Shown here: piece by piece, positions 1 through 7,382 of the stretch
Numbering within the stretch: position 1 is the stretch's first letter
Layout of the letters: the number at the start of each line of letters is the position of its first letter
DNA from: Acidobacteriota bacterium
GTDB lineage: Bacteria; Acidobacteriota; Terriglobia; Terriglobales; Acidobacteriaceae
Length of the DNA stretch: 13,584 bases
Direction: 5' to 3'
Assembly: GCA_021780095.1 (NCBI GenBank)
Contig: JAJXZK010000099.1
Span: 1 to 13,584, forward strand
Program-made: the position numbers and the translations under genes
The notes under the pieces: model-generated
Told to the model about the DNA's origin: nothing
Databases searched by the model: none
What the model saw: only the letters and a program-made list of their open reading frames with translations

Positions 1-288
1 CTCTCGGTCGGAGCACCGGCAGATGTAGCGGTGTTGAGCGAGGAGCACGGAAAATTCGGCTACCTTGATATGGACAACACCAAGCTGATGGGCAACACGC
101 GGCTGATTGCCCAGTTGACGATCCGTGCGGGACGAGTGGTCTACGACCTGAACGGCATCTCCATGGATTTGTGGAATCAGGAGCATCCGTCGAGCAATCC
201 GCAGATGGCCAACCACTGGACTTCGTTCCGCCCGCAGCCTCCATTGCCGGAACAGATCGTTCCAAAGAGTCCGACAGCAAAGAAGTAG
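1..288 (+). CDS. Amidohydrolase/deacetylase-family metallohydrolase, C-terminal fragment (gene runs off the left edge)
   Basis: The frame is open from base 1 and ends at TAG 286-288, so 95 residues of the C-terminus are visible. The first residues, LSVGAPADVAVL, are the return of the composite beta-domain that closes dihydroorotase/deacetylase-like amidohydrolases. They are followed by FGYLDMDNTKLMGN and a strand pair ending GRVVYDLNGIS, which is typical of the amidohydrolase/deacetylase group. The metal-binding His/Lys/Asp residues of the barrel lie outside the window. The last 40 residues are proline-rich and probably disordered. It converges on the lactonase gene with only 8 bases between the two stop codons. 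The substrate cannot be told from this part; neighbouring RraA, RidA and lactonase genes suggest small-organic-acid or cyclic amide/lactone chemistry, which is inference. Confidence 0.75.
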   Translation, partial: LSVGAPADVAVLSEEHGKFGYLDMDNTKLMGNTRLIAQLTIRAGRVVYDLNGISMDLWNQEHPSSNPQMANHWTSFRPQPPLPEQIVPKSPTAKK

Positions 289-296
289 GAACAGTT

Positions 297-1523
297 TTAG
301 AGCACAGCCATCGAACGAAGATTGGGGATCGAGGAGACGCGGTAGGTTTGGCGCGGCGTTCCTGTATCGGAACTCAGCTCCACGGCAATCATTCCTCGAT
401 CCGATGCTAGCCAGAGCGTTGAACCTGCAGAGTGCATCGACGCGACTTCACCTGCGGGAAGAGCAATTTCAGCCGCGCGCTCCAGTGTTCCCTTTTGTGG
501 ATCGATCGTCCATGCGGTGAGCCACGCATGACGGGTCGTACGAGTTTGGGCAAGGAAAACAACGTTCCTCTCGGAAGAAAAACAGATCGCTGTTGGGCCA
601 TCGTTCAGCGAAGCGCGACCGACCGGTACCAGTTTCCTTTCCGAGGCTAAGCGGAAGGCTGTAATCGCCGGACGTAAGATATGGGCAACAACGAAGAGTT
701 CCCCGTCCGGATGAATTGCGATCTTAGAGGGACCGCTCCCGGCGACGCAAGGAATGCGAGCGACGACCTTCATGCTGCCAGCGCCGAATTCTCCACAATC
801 GGAAGCGAGGATGTCCAAGCGTTCCGCACCATAGTCAGCGGCGAGAGCAATGCCTTTTCCAGGATGGAACAGCACATGCGACGGATGAGCGCTGGCCTGT
901 TCGGTGGAGTGCTGTCCTCGCCCCACCTGCTTCAGAATGACGGAAGGTGCGGATGGCAGGCCTGATTCGTCGAGCGTTAGAACGTTATATGCGCCCCCGC
1001 CGAAGACCGCAACGAGAAGGCTGCTTCCATCTGGAGAAATGGCCAACGATCGTGGCCGGGTTGCAGAGAGTGATAGAGGTTGCCGTCCGACAAGTTCGAG
1101 CGTGCCGTTTGCCTGATCCAACGCGAAGGTCTCGACGGTACCGCGCGGCTGATGCTGATAGTGGCTCACATCATTCACGACATAGAGGAGCGACCGGAAG
1201 GGATGTCGGACGATCGCGGAAGGCCGCTCTGAGGGTCGGGTGTACAACACCCGGGTCATTCCGCGCTGAATCTGCACCAGGTGGAGGGTTCCAGCGTCTC
1301 CGGCGCCGAACGATCCAACGCAAAGTATCAAGTCTTGGGCAGGGCTTTCGAGAAATGAACGAAGAGGAAGCGGCGATAGCGCGAGAGCCCCGCCAGCCAT
1401 GCCCATGCCGGCAAGGAAGGTGCGACGGCTCACACGCGAATCGATTCTAGCGCACTCTGTTTCAGAGTTCACGTTCAGAGAATCCCGGTGAATCGCGGCC
1501 TCGTTCTCGGTGAAATCACTCAT
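297..1523 (-). CDS. Tat-exported lactonase-family seven-bladed beta-propeller protein
   Basis: About 408 residues if it starts at ATG 1521-1523. A twin-arginine signal (SRRTFLAGMGMAGGALALS) begins near residue 30, so export of a folded protein is expected. The rest shows repeating propeller strands: GTLHLVQIQRG, PSAIVRHPFRSLLYVVNDV, PRSLAISPDGSSLLVAVFGGG, PSKIAIHPDGELFVVAHI and PTAICFSSERNVVFLAQ. These are the marks of the 6-phosphogluconolactonase-like (Lactonase, PF10282) family. Homologues hydrolyse lactones or have unknown roles. The frame stays open upstream to ATG 1616, but the extra 31 residues look like the end of another protein. The chosen ATG has AGGA directly abutting it and no well-spaced Shine-Dalgarno, so the start is uncertain; GTG just before the RR pair is another option. 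It is the last gene of the leftward row. A GMC/BBE-linked oxidation role is not supported. Confidence 0.78.
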   Translation of the reverse strand: MSDFTENEAAIHRDSLNVNSETECARIDSRVSRRTFLAGMGMAGGALALSPLPLRSFLESPAQDLILCVGSFGAGDAGTLHLVQIQRGMTRVLYTRPSERPSAIVRHPFRSLLYVVNDVSHYQHQPRGTVETFALDQANGTLELVGRQPLSLSATRPRSLAISPDGSSLLVAVFGGGAYNVLTLDESGLPSAPSVILKQVGRGQHSTEQASAHPSHVLFHPGKGIALAADYGAERLDILASDCGEFGAGSMKVVARIPCVAGSGPSKIAIHPDGELFVVAHILRPAITAFRLASERKLVPVGRASLNDGPTAICFSSERNVVFLAQTRTTRHAWLTAWTIDPQKGTLERAAEIALPAGEVASMHSAGSTLWLASDRGMIAVELSSDTGTPRQTYRVSSIPNLRSMAVL

Positions 1524-1616
1524 TCCTGCACACTCATAGTGGGACTGGAAAACATTGTTGGGGTCGTACTTCTGCTGGACCTGCTGAAGCAATGCGTACA
1601 CGACCATCGAGCCCAT
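1524..1616 (-). pseudogene. Possible remnant of a BBE-type FAD-linked oxidase C-terminus, in frame with the lactonase
   Basis: The residues before the lactonase start read VYALLQQVQQKYDPNNVFQ. This closely resembles the conserved end of berberine-bridge-type FAD oxidases, which finish with a helix and K-Y-D-P-x-N-x-F. An in-frame TGA lies just upstream of ATG 1616, and the neighbouring frame does not clearly continue the oxidase. The likely explanation is a deletion that left the oxidase 3' end next to the lactonase. It could also be a chance match, because only about 20 residues are informative. Confidence 0.35.
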
Positions 1617-1710
1617 AAGTCATGGATGCGCCATACACGCGGAGCAAAGGAAAACAGACCTACCCTGAGGAAAGCCAGTTCTCAGGATCGATCTTCCAGT
1701 TTCCCGATTC

Positions 1711-2188
1711 TTAAATGTAAGCAATGACATCGATTTCTACCAGCGAATGGCCCGGGGATGCCCCCGGCGGGCGACACCGTGGTTCTCACCGGTGGGGTGT
1801 CACCCCATCCAGCCTGCGAATAGACCTTATTCATTGCGTCGTAATCGTCGATGCTGTTGAGGAAGACGTTGACCTTCAGGGCCTTTTGCAGCGAAGATCC
1901 CGCGCCTTCGAGGGTCTGCTTGATCTGATCGAGAACATGCTGCGTGTGTTGCTCGATGGTTCCCTGGAAGTGCGCCCCGACGCCCGAGAGGAACAGGAGG
2001 TTTCCATACGAGACGGCCGGCGAGAACAGGGCCTTCTTGCCCGGTTCCGGCTTTGGATAGCGCTTCTTCTCAATTTTTGGGGATACCTGCGCTTTGGCGG
2101 ATGATGTGGCAAGAATCGCTCCACTACCTACAGCAACGGCCGCCTTGGCTGCATTCTTGAGAAGACCTCTTCTTGTCGGTTGGTTCAT
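1711..2188 (-). pseudogene. Tat-exported RidA-like (YjgF/YER057c) protein, frameshifted near its C-terminus
   Basis: Translation starts at ATG 2186-2188, with AGGAG seven bases upstream, and gives MNQPTRRGLLKNAAKAAVAV, a Tat signal peptide. The RidA fold follows: LFLSGVGAHFQGTIEQHTQHVLDQIKQTLEGAGSSLQKALKVNVFLNSIDDYDAMNKVY, then PPVRTTVSPAGGIPG with the arginine that binds the substrate carboxylate in this family. The reading frame then leaves the family sequence. In the next frame the expected ending HSLVEIDVIAYI and TAA (1711-1713) follows directly. Removing one base from the CCCGGGG run at 1751-1757 restores it, so this is a one-base insertion or a sequencing error in a homopolymer-rich spot. 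RidA proteins usually hydrolyse reactive enamine/imine intermediates in the cytosol; an exported copy is a different subgroup of unknown role. It lies 56 bases after the RraA-like gene and is probably co-transcribed with it. Confidence 0.8.
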
Positions 2189-2244
2189 TGCTTTTCTCCT
2201 GTCGATGGCTACATGAGAGGGTTGCGTCCGCGTCAAGGTTGGCT

Positions 2245-3033
2245 CTACAGCCTTCCGAACTTCTGCACTGCTTGTTCGATCGAGTGGTACTTCTCGATAA
2301 ACGGATACATAGAGTGCTCGCTGAAATCGAGACTTTGCGCGCGAATGAGAATCTCCGCCGCATGCGCGCGCGGCACTACGACCACACCATCGTGGTCGGC
2401 GACAATGATATCTCCAGGAGAAACCGACACGCCGTCGCAGACAATAGGAATATTCGCTCCCCCGAAGAGATAGTGGCCTACTGAAGTGGACGGCACAGGG
2501 CCGAGCGCATAGACCGGGAAACCGATTTTGGTGAGCTGTGGAACGTCGCGTACGCCGCCATCGACGACTGCCCCGGCAAAATCGCGGGCCAGCATCGCGG
2601 TTCCCATCAAGCCACCCATCCCGGCGATGTCGGCTCCGTCCTGCACATTCATGACATACACCGAGCCGGGGACTCCGCTATCAATTGCCTTCAACATGCC
2701 GTCGAGCGCGTGCGGATCGTGGTTCTCTTCTTTTACCAGCTTGACGGTAAGGGCGACTCCCGCGAACTTGGTCGGAAAGATAGCCTGCATGTGATGCGTC
2801 ATGTACCGCTTCTCATGCAACAGCTGCTCCATGGCGTCGGAAACCGACGCAGCCTCAACATGCCTGTAGGCATCGATCATGGCCTGCGGATTGGCTTGAT
2901 ACTGCGCCGCGGTCATGGGGTTATCCGCCTTCACCGCTACGGTAACTCCGGTCAGCGAAGCGCCAACTACCAGCAACGCGGAGACGATCCTGACTTTGCT
3001 CAAACGCCGGGACAGCAGACTTGCTGACTGCAT
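2245..3033 (-). CDS. Exported RraA-like / HMG-CHA aldolase-family protein
   Basis: 262 residues, with GGAGG seven bases before ATG 3031-3033. The N-terminus has several Arg/Lys followed by a hydrophobic stretch IVSALLVVGASLTGVTVAV and a VKA-type cleavage site, a Sec signal peptide that ordinary RraA/aldolase proteins lack. The body matches the family: DAMEQLL, FAGVALTVKLV, the G-x20-R-D signature ending in DGGVRD, FPVYALGPVPS, and GDIIVADHDGVVVVP. In class II pyruvate aldolases of this fold the signature is G-x20-R-D-x2-E/D, where the final acid supports metal binding; here that position is Gln, so aldolase activity is in doubt. Other members act as RNase E inhibitors or oxaloacetate decarboxylases. 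Its place between a transporter and a RidA-like gene suggests keto-acid metabolism outside the cytoplasm. The substrate is unknown. Confidence 0.85.
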   Translation of the reverse strand: MQSASLLSRRLSKVRIVSALLVVGASLTGVTVAVKADNPMTAAQYQANPQAMIDAYRHVEAASVSDAMEQLLHEKRYMTHHMQAIFPTKFAGVALTVKLVKEENHDPHALDGMLKAIDSGVPGSVYVMNVQDGADIAGMGGLMGTAMLARDFAGAVVDGGVRDVPQLTKIGFPVYALGPVPSTSVGHYLFGGANIPIVCDGVSVSPGDIIVADHDGVVVVPRAHAAEILIRAQSLDFSEHSMYPFIEKYHSIEQAVQKFGRL

Positions 3034-3068
3034 TCCAGTTCCTCCGGGGAGTCCATGAACTCAAGAAC

Positions 3069-3097
3069 ATATCACCAAGGCTGGCTGGTAGTGTCAA
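3069..3097 (-). promoter_or_regulatory. Candidate sigma-70 promoter for the RraA-like gene
   Basis: On the minus strand a perfect -35 box TTGACA (3097-3092) is followed after 17 bases by TGATAT (3074-3069), which is only a fair -10 match (3 of 6). The predicted start is about 30 bases upstream of ATG 3033. It lies in the 146-base gap between the transporter and the RraA-like gene and would allow expression separate from the transporter. Confidence 0.35.
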
Positions 3098-3179
3098 GCC
3101 GCTGAAAGCAGAAGCCTGCGCCGTACCGGCCAACAGCAAGACGGAATTGTTCCAACTGCAACAAGAATTTCCACTATCC

Positions 3180-4475
3180 TTACGGCGATGGCGCGATTTC
3201 AGGCTGCTGGAGTGGCCTTTCTGGATGGACGGTCAACCAGCAGAGAGCGCTGAATATGGCCAGCGCCGCCGCCACCGCAAACGATGTGGTCCAGCCGTAG
3301 CGCGCTGCAATCCACGGTGTCAGGGATGCCGTTACGGCGCCGCCGATCTGTCCGCCCATGTTCACCATGCTGGAGAACACACCGGAGTTAGGTCCGGCAA
3401 TGTCGATCGAGACTGACCAGAACGAGCTCTGCGAGATGTAGAGCGCGCCAGCGCCACCGGCGAGGATCACTCCCGCCAACTCCACGTTCCGCACCTGCGA
3501 TCCCAGCACCAGAAACGCCGCCGTTGCCACCAGTGAGCCGGCTGCCAGTCCGCATCGGCCCACCCTGAGCCCCCAACGCCGTGTCATCCGGTCGCTCATC
3601 ACTCCGCCCAGCAGACAAAACACCGTCATCGACAGAAACGGCAGCATGGCATAATTCGCGCTCGACTTCAGATCCACGTTCCGCACCTGCGCCATATACA
3701 GAAAAAACCAGCTGAAGTAGATCCAGGCAATATATCCAAAGCTGAAATAGCCGGCCATCAGCATCAGCAGATCCCGGCGATGAAAGATTGCCCGCCAGTC
3801 GATCCGGTTGCGCTTCGTCCCTGCGGCATGGAACTCCATCCCATCCCGGATCTCCCGCAGTTCCGCCTGACTCACCCTCGGATGCTCTTCCGGGCGGTCA
3901 CGTGAGATCAGCCACCACACGATGCCGACGGCAAAACCCACCACCGCGCTGAACCAGAATGCCGCTCGCCAGCCGTGGTGCGTGATCAGCCAGTTCAGCA
4001 TGGGAGGCGTCAACCCGCTGCCGGCGCCCACGCCGGCGAAGATCAATCCATTGATCACGCCGCGCTCGTGCAGCGGAATCCAGCGCGCCACAAACTGGTT
4101 GGCCGCCGGATAGATCACCGACTCTCCGGCGCCTAATGTAAACCGCAACCCGATCAGCAAAGCCATCGCGTGCCCAATGTCAGATGGCAGAAGCGCTGTC
4201 AACGACGTTGCCACGCCCCAGGACAAGACTCCCAGGGTCAGGATCTGCCGCGGCCCGAACCGCGTTGCCAGCCATCCTGCCGGCAACTGAAACACCGCAT
4301 AGCCGATCAGAAACGCGCTGAAGATCCAGCCCAGCCGCTGGTTGCCTAATCCGTACTCCCGGCTGATCTGCAACCCCGCGATCGATATGTTCGTCCGGTC
4401 TAAAAATGCAACTCCACTCAGAACAAACAACCAGATCGATAGAAAATATCGCACCCGCATCCGCCGCTCAAACAT
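3180..4475 (-). CDS. MFS transporter, anion:cation symporter (sugar-acid/organic-anion) type
   Basis: About 431 residues from ATG 4473-4475, with AGGAG about 11 bases upstream; a longer start at 4511 has no ribosome-binding site. Twelve hydrophobic segments are evident. The N-terminal signature FLDRTNISIAGLQISREYGL followed by GWIFSAFLIGYAVFQLPAGW is typical of ACS-family permeases (hexuronate, glucarate, galactonate, phthalate carriers). Motif A appears as GWLATRFGPRQ between helices 2 and 3 and as GGVMSDRMTRRWG in the second half. RFTLGAGESVIYPAANQFVARWIPLHERG matches the helix 4-5 region. It should be a proton-coupled inner-membrane importer of an organic acid. It is the first gene of the leftward row, whose later genes encode exported enzymes. 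The exact solute cannot be read from the sequence. Confidence 0.88.
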   Translation of the reverse strand: MFERRMRVRYFLSIWLFVLSGVAFLDRTNISIAGLQISREYGLGNQRLGWIFSAFLIGYAVFQLPAGWLATRFGPRQILTLGVLSWGVATSLTALLPSDIGHAMALLIGLRFTLGAGESVIYPAANQFVARWIPLHERGVINGLIFAGVGAGSGLTPPMLNWLITHHGWRAAFWFSAVVGFAVGIVWWLISRDRPEEHPRVSQAELREIRDGMEFHAAGTKRNRIDWRAIFHRRDLLMLMAGYFSFGYIAWIYFSWFFLYMAQVRNVDLKSSANYAMLPFLSMTVFCLLGGVMSDRMTRRWGLRVGRCGLAAGSLVATAAFLVLGSQVRNVELAGVILAGGAGALYISQSSFWSVSIDIAGPNSGVFSSMVNMGGQIGGAVTASLTPWIAARYGWTTSFAVAAALAIFSALCWLTVHPERPLQQPEIAPSP

Positions 4476-4538
4476 CGCTTTTTCAGGCTCCTGCAGCACG
4501 ATACAATCCATCGGAAATATGGCCGCTTCTGTGTGAAG

Positions 4539-4566
4539 ATTCTAACCTGCTGAGCAGTCGCTTCAA
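4539..4566 (-). promoter_or_regulatory. Candidate sigma-70 promoter with a small palindrome, driving the transporter-RraA-RidA-lactonase row
   Basis: On the minus strand TTGAAG (4566-4561) is separated by 16 bases from TAGAAT (4544-4539), a 5-of-6 match to TATAAT. The spacer contains the palindrome CTGCTGAGCAG (4547-4557), a reasonable operator for a repressor. Transcription would start near 4532, a short distance before the transporter. Confidence 0.45.
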
Positions 4567-4719
4567 AATCGATTTCACTTTTGGTTGGACATAAGCGGTT
4601 GACCTGCTCGGTTTGGGTGGCACGGCCCATGACATATGCGTTTTCAGGCGAAAGGATTAAGATCGCTTCTTACGCATGCACTACGCGATACTGCTAACCG
4701 TAGTAAAGGAGACAGTTCC

Positions 4720-5238
4720 ATGGAGATGAATACCCGACGTCGCTTTCTAGGCGGGGTCGCCGCAATGGCGGCCGCAGTGGCCGCAGAGCCAACGCTTTTT
4801 GCTCAGTCAACTACTGCGCCAGCGAAACGACATGCCCCCAACCCTCATGTTCAGGGCGATGTCTATTACTTTTACGGCACTGGCTCTAATGATGGTTTTC
4901 AGGATCACATCACGGTCACCGATCCGTTTGAAAAACATGTCACCCGGACCATGGATGCGCTGCGGAAAGACCTGGAGAGCAATGGATGTACTATGGACAG
5001 CATCTTGCAGCTCGAAGTCTTCCTGTGCCTCCCGCTGGCCGACGGCGTCACCATGCCGACCGGCAAGGCTCGTTTTGACGCGCATCAGGCGCAATATGAA
5101 GCGCTGAATAATATCTACCACACGTATTTCAGCCCGGGTAAATCGCCCGCGCGAGCCTGCATGGCTCTCGAATGGATCCCCGGCAACTCTCTGATCGAGA
5201 TTGTCGGCTGCGCCAAAGTCATCAACCCGGCGGCCTGA
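4720..5238 (+). CDS. Tat-exported RidA-like (YjgF/YER057c) protein, second copy
   Basis: 172 residues from ATG 4720, with AAGGAG eight bases before it. The frame is open further upstream to 4636, but the stretch before the ATG is not protein-like and lacks a ribosome-binding site. The N-terminus TRRRFLGGVAAMAAAVAAEP is a Tat signal. The mature part has the RidA pattern: a helix with FEKHVTRTMDALRKDLESNGCTMDSILQLEVFL, then an insertion around PLADGVTMPTGKARFDAHQAQYEALN, then SPARACMALEWIPGNSLIEIVGCAKV, where the Arg of ARAC and the C-terminal IE strand match the active-site region. Compared with the broken copy at 1711-2188 it has a longer central insertion, so the two are distant paralogues. 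It diverges from the transporter. A T-rich run follows the stop without a convincing stem. Confidence 0.83.
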   Translation: MEMNTRRRFLGGVAAMAAAVAAEPTLFAQSTTAPAKRHAPNPHVQGDVYYFYGTGSNDGFQDHITVTDPFEKHVTRTMDALRKDLESNGCTMDSILQLEVFLCLPLADGVTMPTGKARFDAHQAQYEALNNIYHTYFSPGKSPARACMALEWIPGNSLIEIVGCAKVINPAA

Positions 5239-5323
5239 TTTTTTCGCGAAAGGCAGATAGCTCGGCATACATCCGCGTGGCCATGTTGTTGCGGTATGTT
5301 CGCCGGGCTACCCTCATAGTTGG

Positions 5324-5554
5324 TTATTTGAAATGCACGAGTCCGCGTTGGAGCGCATCGATGGTCGCCTGAGTGCGATCGAGAGCTCCCATCTTGTCGA
5401 ATACGGATGAAACCAATCCGAGCTGGTTTTCCGCCATGCACATCTGATCCGCAATCCACCAAATTGATTTCCCCAGAGTGATGCGGGTCAGCAGTTCTAT
5501 TTCGAGCGGCGTCGGATTCACCGAGCGGGCACGCCGGACACCGAGGCCCACCAT
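5324..5554 (-). pseudogene. Remnant of a LuxR/NarL-type response regulator (DNA-binding domain only)
   Basis: The minus-strand reading NPTPLEIELLTRITLGKSIWWIADQM, then FDKMGALDRTQATIDALQRGLV, aligns with the GerE/LuxR helix-turn-helix: P-x-E-x-E-L-L, GKS-x-x-x-IA, and the KLGA-x-DRTQA-x-x-A-x-x-x-GL ending. The recognition-helix region is altered: the usual S-E-x-T-V-K-x-H-V reads AENQLGLVSSV. No receiver domain can be recognised upstream. The frame stays open for about 40 further codons before a TAA but has no start codon with a ribosome-binding site. It is therefore probably a leftover of a longer regulator. A stand-alone small LuxR protein starting at 5554 is possible but less likely. Confidence 0.6.
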
Positions 5555-5687
5555 GGAAACGAGCTGCGAAGGCGCTGAAACAGGAGAGGCCGGGATGACC
5601 GGTACAGCGGTTTGTCGACGTGTGAGATCTCTGAAAATTGTTTGTAACGTTTTCGATGCAGACGGGCTTTATAGATATAGAACATCA

Positions 5688-5727
5688 AGTCACACTGCCA
5701 ACGCCACGGGATTCGTGAGGTGTGACT
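5688..5727. repeat. Compound stem-loop / inverted repeat upstream of the sigma-54 regulator
   Basis: AGTCACAC (5688-5695) and GTGTGACT (5720-5727) are perfect 8-bp inverted arms. Between them CACG and CGTG pair again around GGATT. There is no U-tract, so it is not a standard terminator. It could be an operator or a structured leader for the regulator gene that starts about 110 bases downstream. Confidence 0.5.
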
Positions 5728-5841
5728 GTGGAACGGATGGATGGGATTGCTCCCCCGGGAAGTTTGAGCCCGATCGGCTGAAACATTGCAGGTCGAGCGC
5801 GCGCGAGCCGTAGGTGGAGCAGCGCAAAGCAAGGGATGCCT

Positions 5842-7278
5842 ATGACGGATCGTGCTACCGCACTGATGTGCATGCCCGCAGGCGAGCCATCGTTGAGCGA
5901 GGACACCCAGATCGCCCTGAACGGTGTGACGCACGTCCTGGCATCGGTGGGAAGAGCCTTCTTGTGTCTCGACGACGCCTTCCGGATCGTCCATGCGTCC
6001 TATCTGCTCGATGGTTTGATGGGCAGCGGAATCTCTTCAATGTTGGCGGGCCGCGGGGTGGAAGACCTATTGGGGACGAGCGTTTTTGGGCCGGGCGCCC
6101 CGTTGCGTCGGGCGCTGCTGGATGGCCAGAAGCGCGAGGGATGGCGCGCCACCATGCAATTCGGCGAGAGTAAGCCGAGGCTTGTTTCCATCACCGCCGC
6201 TCCCCTCTTTGGGGGAGAATCCAATATCTGCGATGCGCGGATGAAGTATGTCGTTCTACTTCGCCCTGCGGAAGAAGAAGGCATATGGTCGAATGCGGCT
6301 ACCTTCATCTCCAACGCCGTTGTCTGTTCCCCTGCCATGCAGCGCATTTTCGGCCTGGTGGAAGCGCTGCAGCACAGTGAAGCTCCTGTCCTGATTACCG
6401 GCGAGAGCGGCACTGGCAAGGAGGTCGTCGCTCGCGCCATCCACGAAAGCTCGCCGCGCAGCAATGGGCCCTTCATTGCAGTGAACTGCAGCGCTGTTCC
6501 CGCCGACCTGCTGGAGTCGGAGTTGTTCGGTCACGTCTGCGGAGCCTTTACCGGCGCGGTTCGCGATCGCGTCGGCCGCTTTGAACTGGCCGCAGGCGGA
6601 ACCCTGTTCCTCGACGAAATCGGCGACATGCCGCCCCTGCAGCAGGTGAAACTGTTGCGCGTCCTGCAGGGTGGGCACTACGAGCGTGTCGGAGAGAGCG
6701 TGCCACGGGTCTCTGACGTTCGCATCATCGCCGCGACCAACGCGGAGATCCGGCTGGCGCTACGCCAGGGTAAGTTACGCGAGGATCTCTATTATCGGCT
6801 GTGCGTGGTTCCCATTGAAGTCCCTCCACTGCGGCAGCGTAGAGAGGATATTGCGCCCCTGGCCGCCTATCTCCTCGACCGCGCCACGTCACAGCGCGGC
6901 CTGATCCGGCGCATTTCGCCACAGGCCATGCGCCTGCTGATGGAGTATTCGTGGCCCGGCAATGTAAGGGAACTGGCCAATGTAATGGAATACGCCGTGG
7001 CCGTAGCAAAGATCGAGACGATACTTCCCGAAGACCTCCCCGACGAGATTCGAGCGCCGCAAGCGGCAGTCGCTGCAGTGGCATCGGCGCAGGAAGCAGC
7101 TCCTGAACCGGGAAGCCTGCCGAACAGACCGTTGCCTCAGGAATCCGAACGGCTGGTGGCTGCACTGGATGCCCATCACTGGTCGCGCTCGGATGCGGCG
7201 CAGGCCCTCGGCCTAAGCCGCTCTACGCTGTGGCGAAAAATGCGGGAGCTGCATCTTGCGGATCGTCGCAAGCCTTGA
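5842..7278 (+). CDS. Sigma-54-dependent enhancer-binding transcriptional regulator
   Basis: About 478 residues. ATG 5842 has AAGGG six bases upstream; ATG 5836 is in the same frame but abuts that site. The first 150 residues have a PAS-like pattern ([45 protein letters not shown]) and no receiver aspartate signature, so signal input is probably a bound ligand or redox cue. The AAA+ domain is complete: Walker A GESGTGKE near residue 190, the sigma-54 contact loop GAFTGA near 236, Walker [10 protein letters not shown] near 258, the sensor region IIAATN, an arginine-finger segment LREDLYYRL, and [14 protein letters not shown] linker rich in Ala/Glu leads to a Fis-type HTH at the C-terminus ([21 protein letters not shown]). 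It sits just upstream of, and on the same strand as, the sulfur operon, whose promoter region contains matching enhancer-like boxes, so it is the likely activator of that operon. Confidence 0.93.
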   Translation: MTDRATALMCMPAGEPSLSEDTQIALNGVTHVLASVGRAFLCLDDAFRIVHASYLLDGLMGSGISSMLAGRGVEDLLGTSVFGPGAPLRRALLDGQKREGWRATMQFGESKPRLVSITAAPLFGGESNICDARMKYVVLLRPAEEEGIWSNAATFISNAVVCSPAMQRIFGLVEALQHSEAPVLITGESGTGKEVVARAIHESSPRSNGPFIAVNCSAVPADLLESELFGHVCGAFTGAVRDRVGRFELAAGGTLFLDEIGDMPPLQQVKLLRVLQGGHYERVGESVPRVSDVRIIAATNAEIRLALRQGKLREDLYYRLCVVPIEVPPLRQRREDIAPLAAYLLDRATSQRGLIRRISPQAMRLLMEYSWPGNVRELANVMEYAVAVAKIETILPEDLPDEIRAPQAAVAAVASAQEAAPEPGSLPNRPLPQESERLVAALDAHHWSRSDAAQALGLSRSTLWRKMRELHLADRRKP

Positions 7279-7293
7279 GACAACTTGTTTCAG

Positions 7294-7316
7294 TGTTGCA
7301 ACGTCCTGTTGCTACA
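7294..7316 (+). promoter_or_regulatory. Candidate upstream activator sites for the sigma-54 regulator
   Basis: Two 10-bp boxes, TGTTGCAACG (7294-7303) and TGTTGCTACA (7307-7316), are near-direct repeats 13 bases apart. Each approximates the palindrome TGTTGCAACA, the kind of TGT/ACA-ended site used by Fis-type enhancer-binding proteins. They lie about 70 bases upstream of the -24 box, a normal distance for activation by DNA looping. A related GTAGCAAC copy occurs at 7431-7438. Confidence 0.5.
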
Positions 7317-7354
7317 TAATGTCCCACTCCAATTTACGCGTCTACTAAATTGCT

Positions 7355-7382
7355 CATTCCATTAATTGCGCATTTTGGAATG
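7355..7382. promoter_or_regulatory. Inverted repeat overlapping the -24 box (possible repressor operator)
   Basis: CATTCCA (7355-7361) and TGGAATG (7376-7382) are perfect 7-bp arms separated by 14 bases. The right arm is the -24 element itself. ArsR-family sulfur sensors of the SqrR/BigR group bind ATTC/GAAT-type inverted repeats, so the adjacent ArsR gene product is a candidate binder. The spacing differs from the published N8 form. Confidence 0.4.

Larger units (their letters stand above)
5239..5835. other. Gene-poor stretch of about 600 bases between the second RidA-like gene and the sigma-54 regulator
   Basis: No intact gene is supported here. It holds a decayed LuxR-type domain on the minus strand (5324-5554), a stem-loop at 5688-5727, and an AT-rich patch around 5635-5685 (TTGTAACG, then TTTATAGATATAG). 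The patch may contain the promoter of the sigma-54 regulator, but its -35/-10 spacing is not convincing. Longer open frames on both strands do not resemble any family. Confidence 0.6.

Noticed and set aside
947..1450. Long plus-strand open frame across the lactonase region (167 codons)
   Set aside because: It is antisense to a well-supported beta-propeller gene and its arginine-rich translation resembles no family.
2245..2363. Open frames overlapping the 3' end of the RraA-like gene on both strands
   Set aside because: They are shadows of the RraA and RidA coding sequence, with low-complexity composition and no ribosome-binding sites.
4618..4632. TGGCACG, a perfect sigma-54 -24 box, upstream of the second RidA-like gene
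   Set aside because: Ten bases after GG the -12 dinucleotide is GA and not GC, so the obligatory geometry fails.
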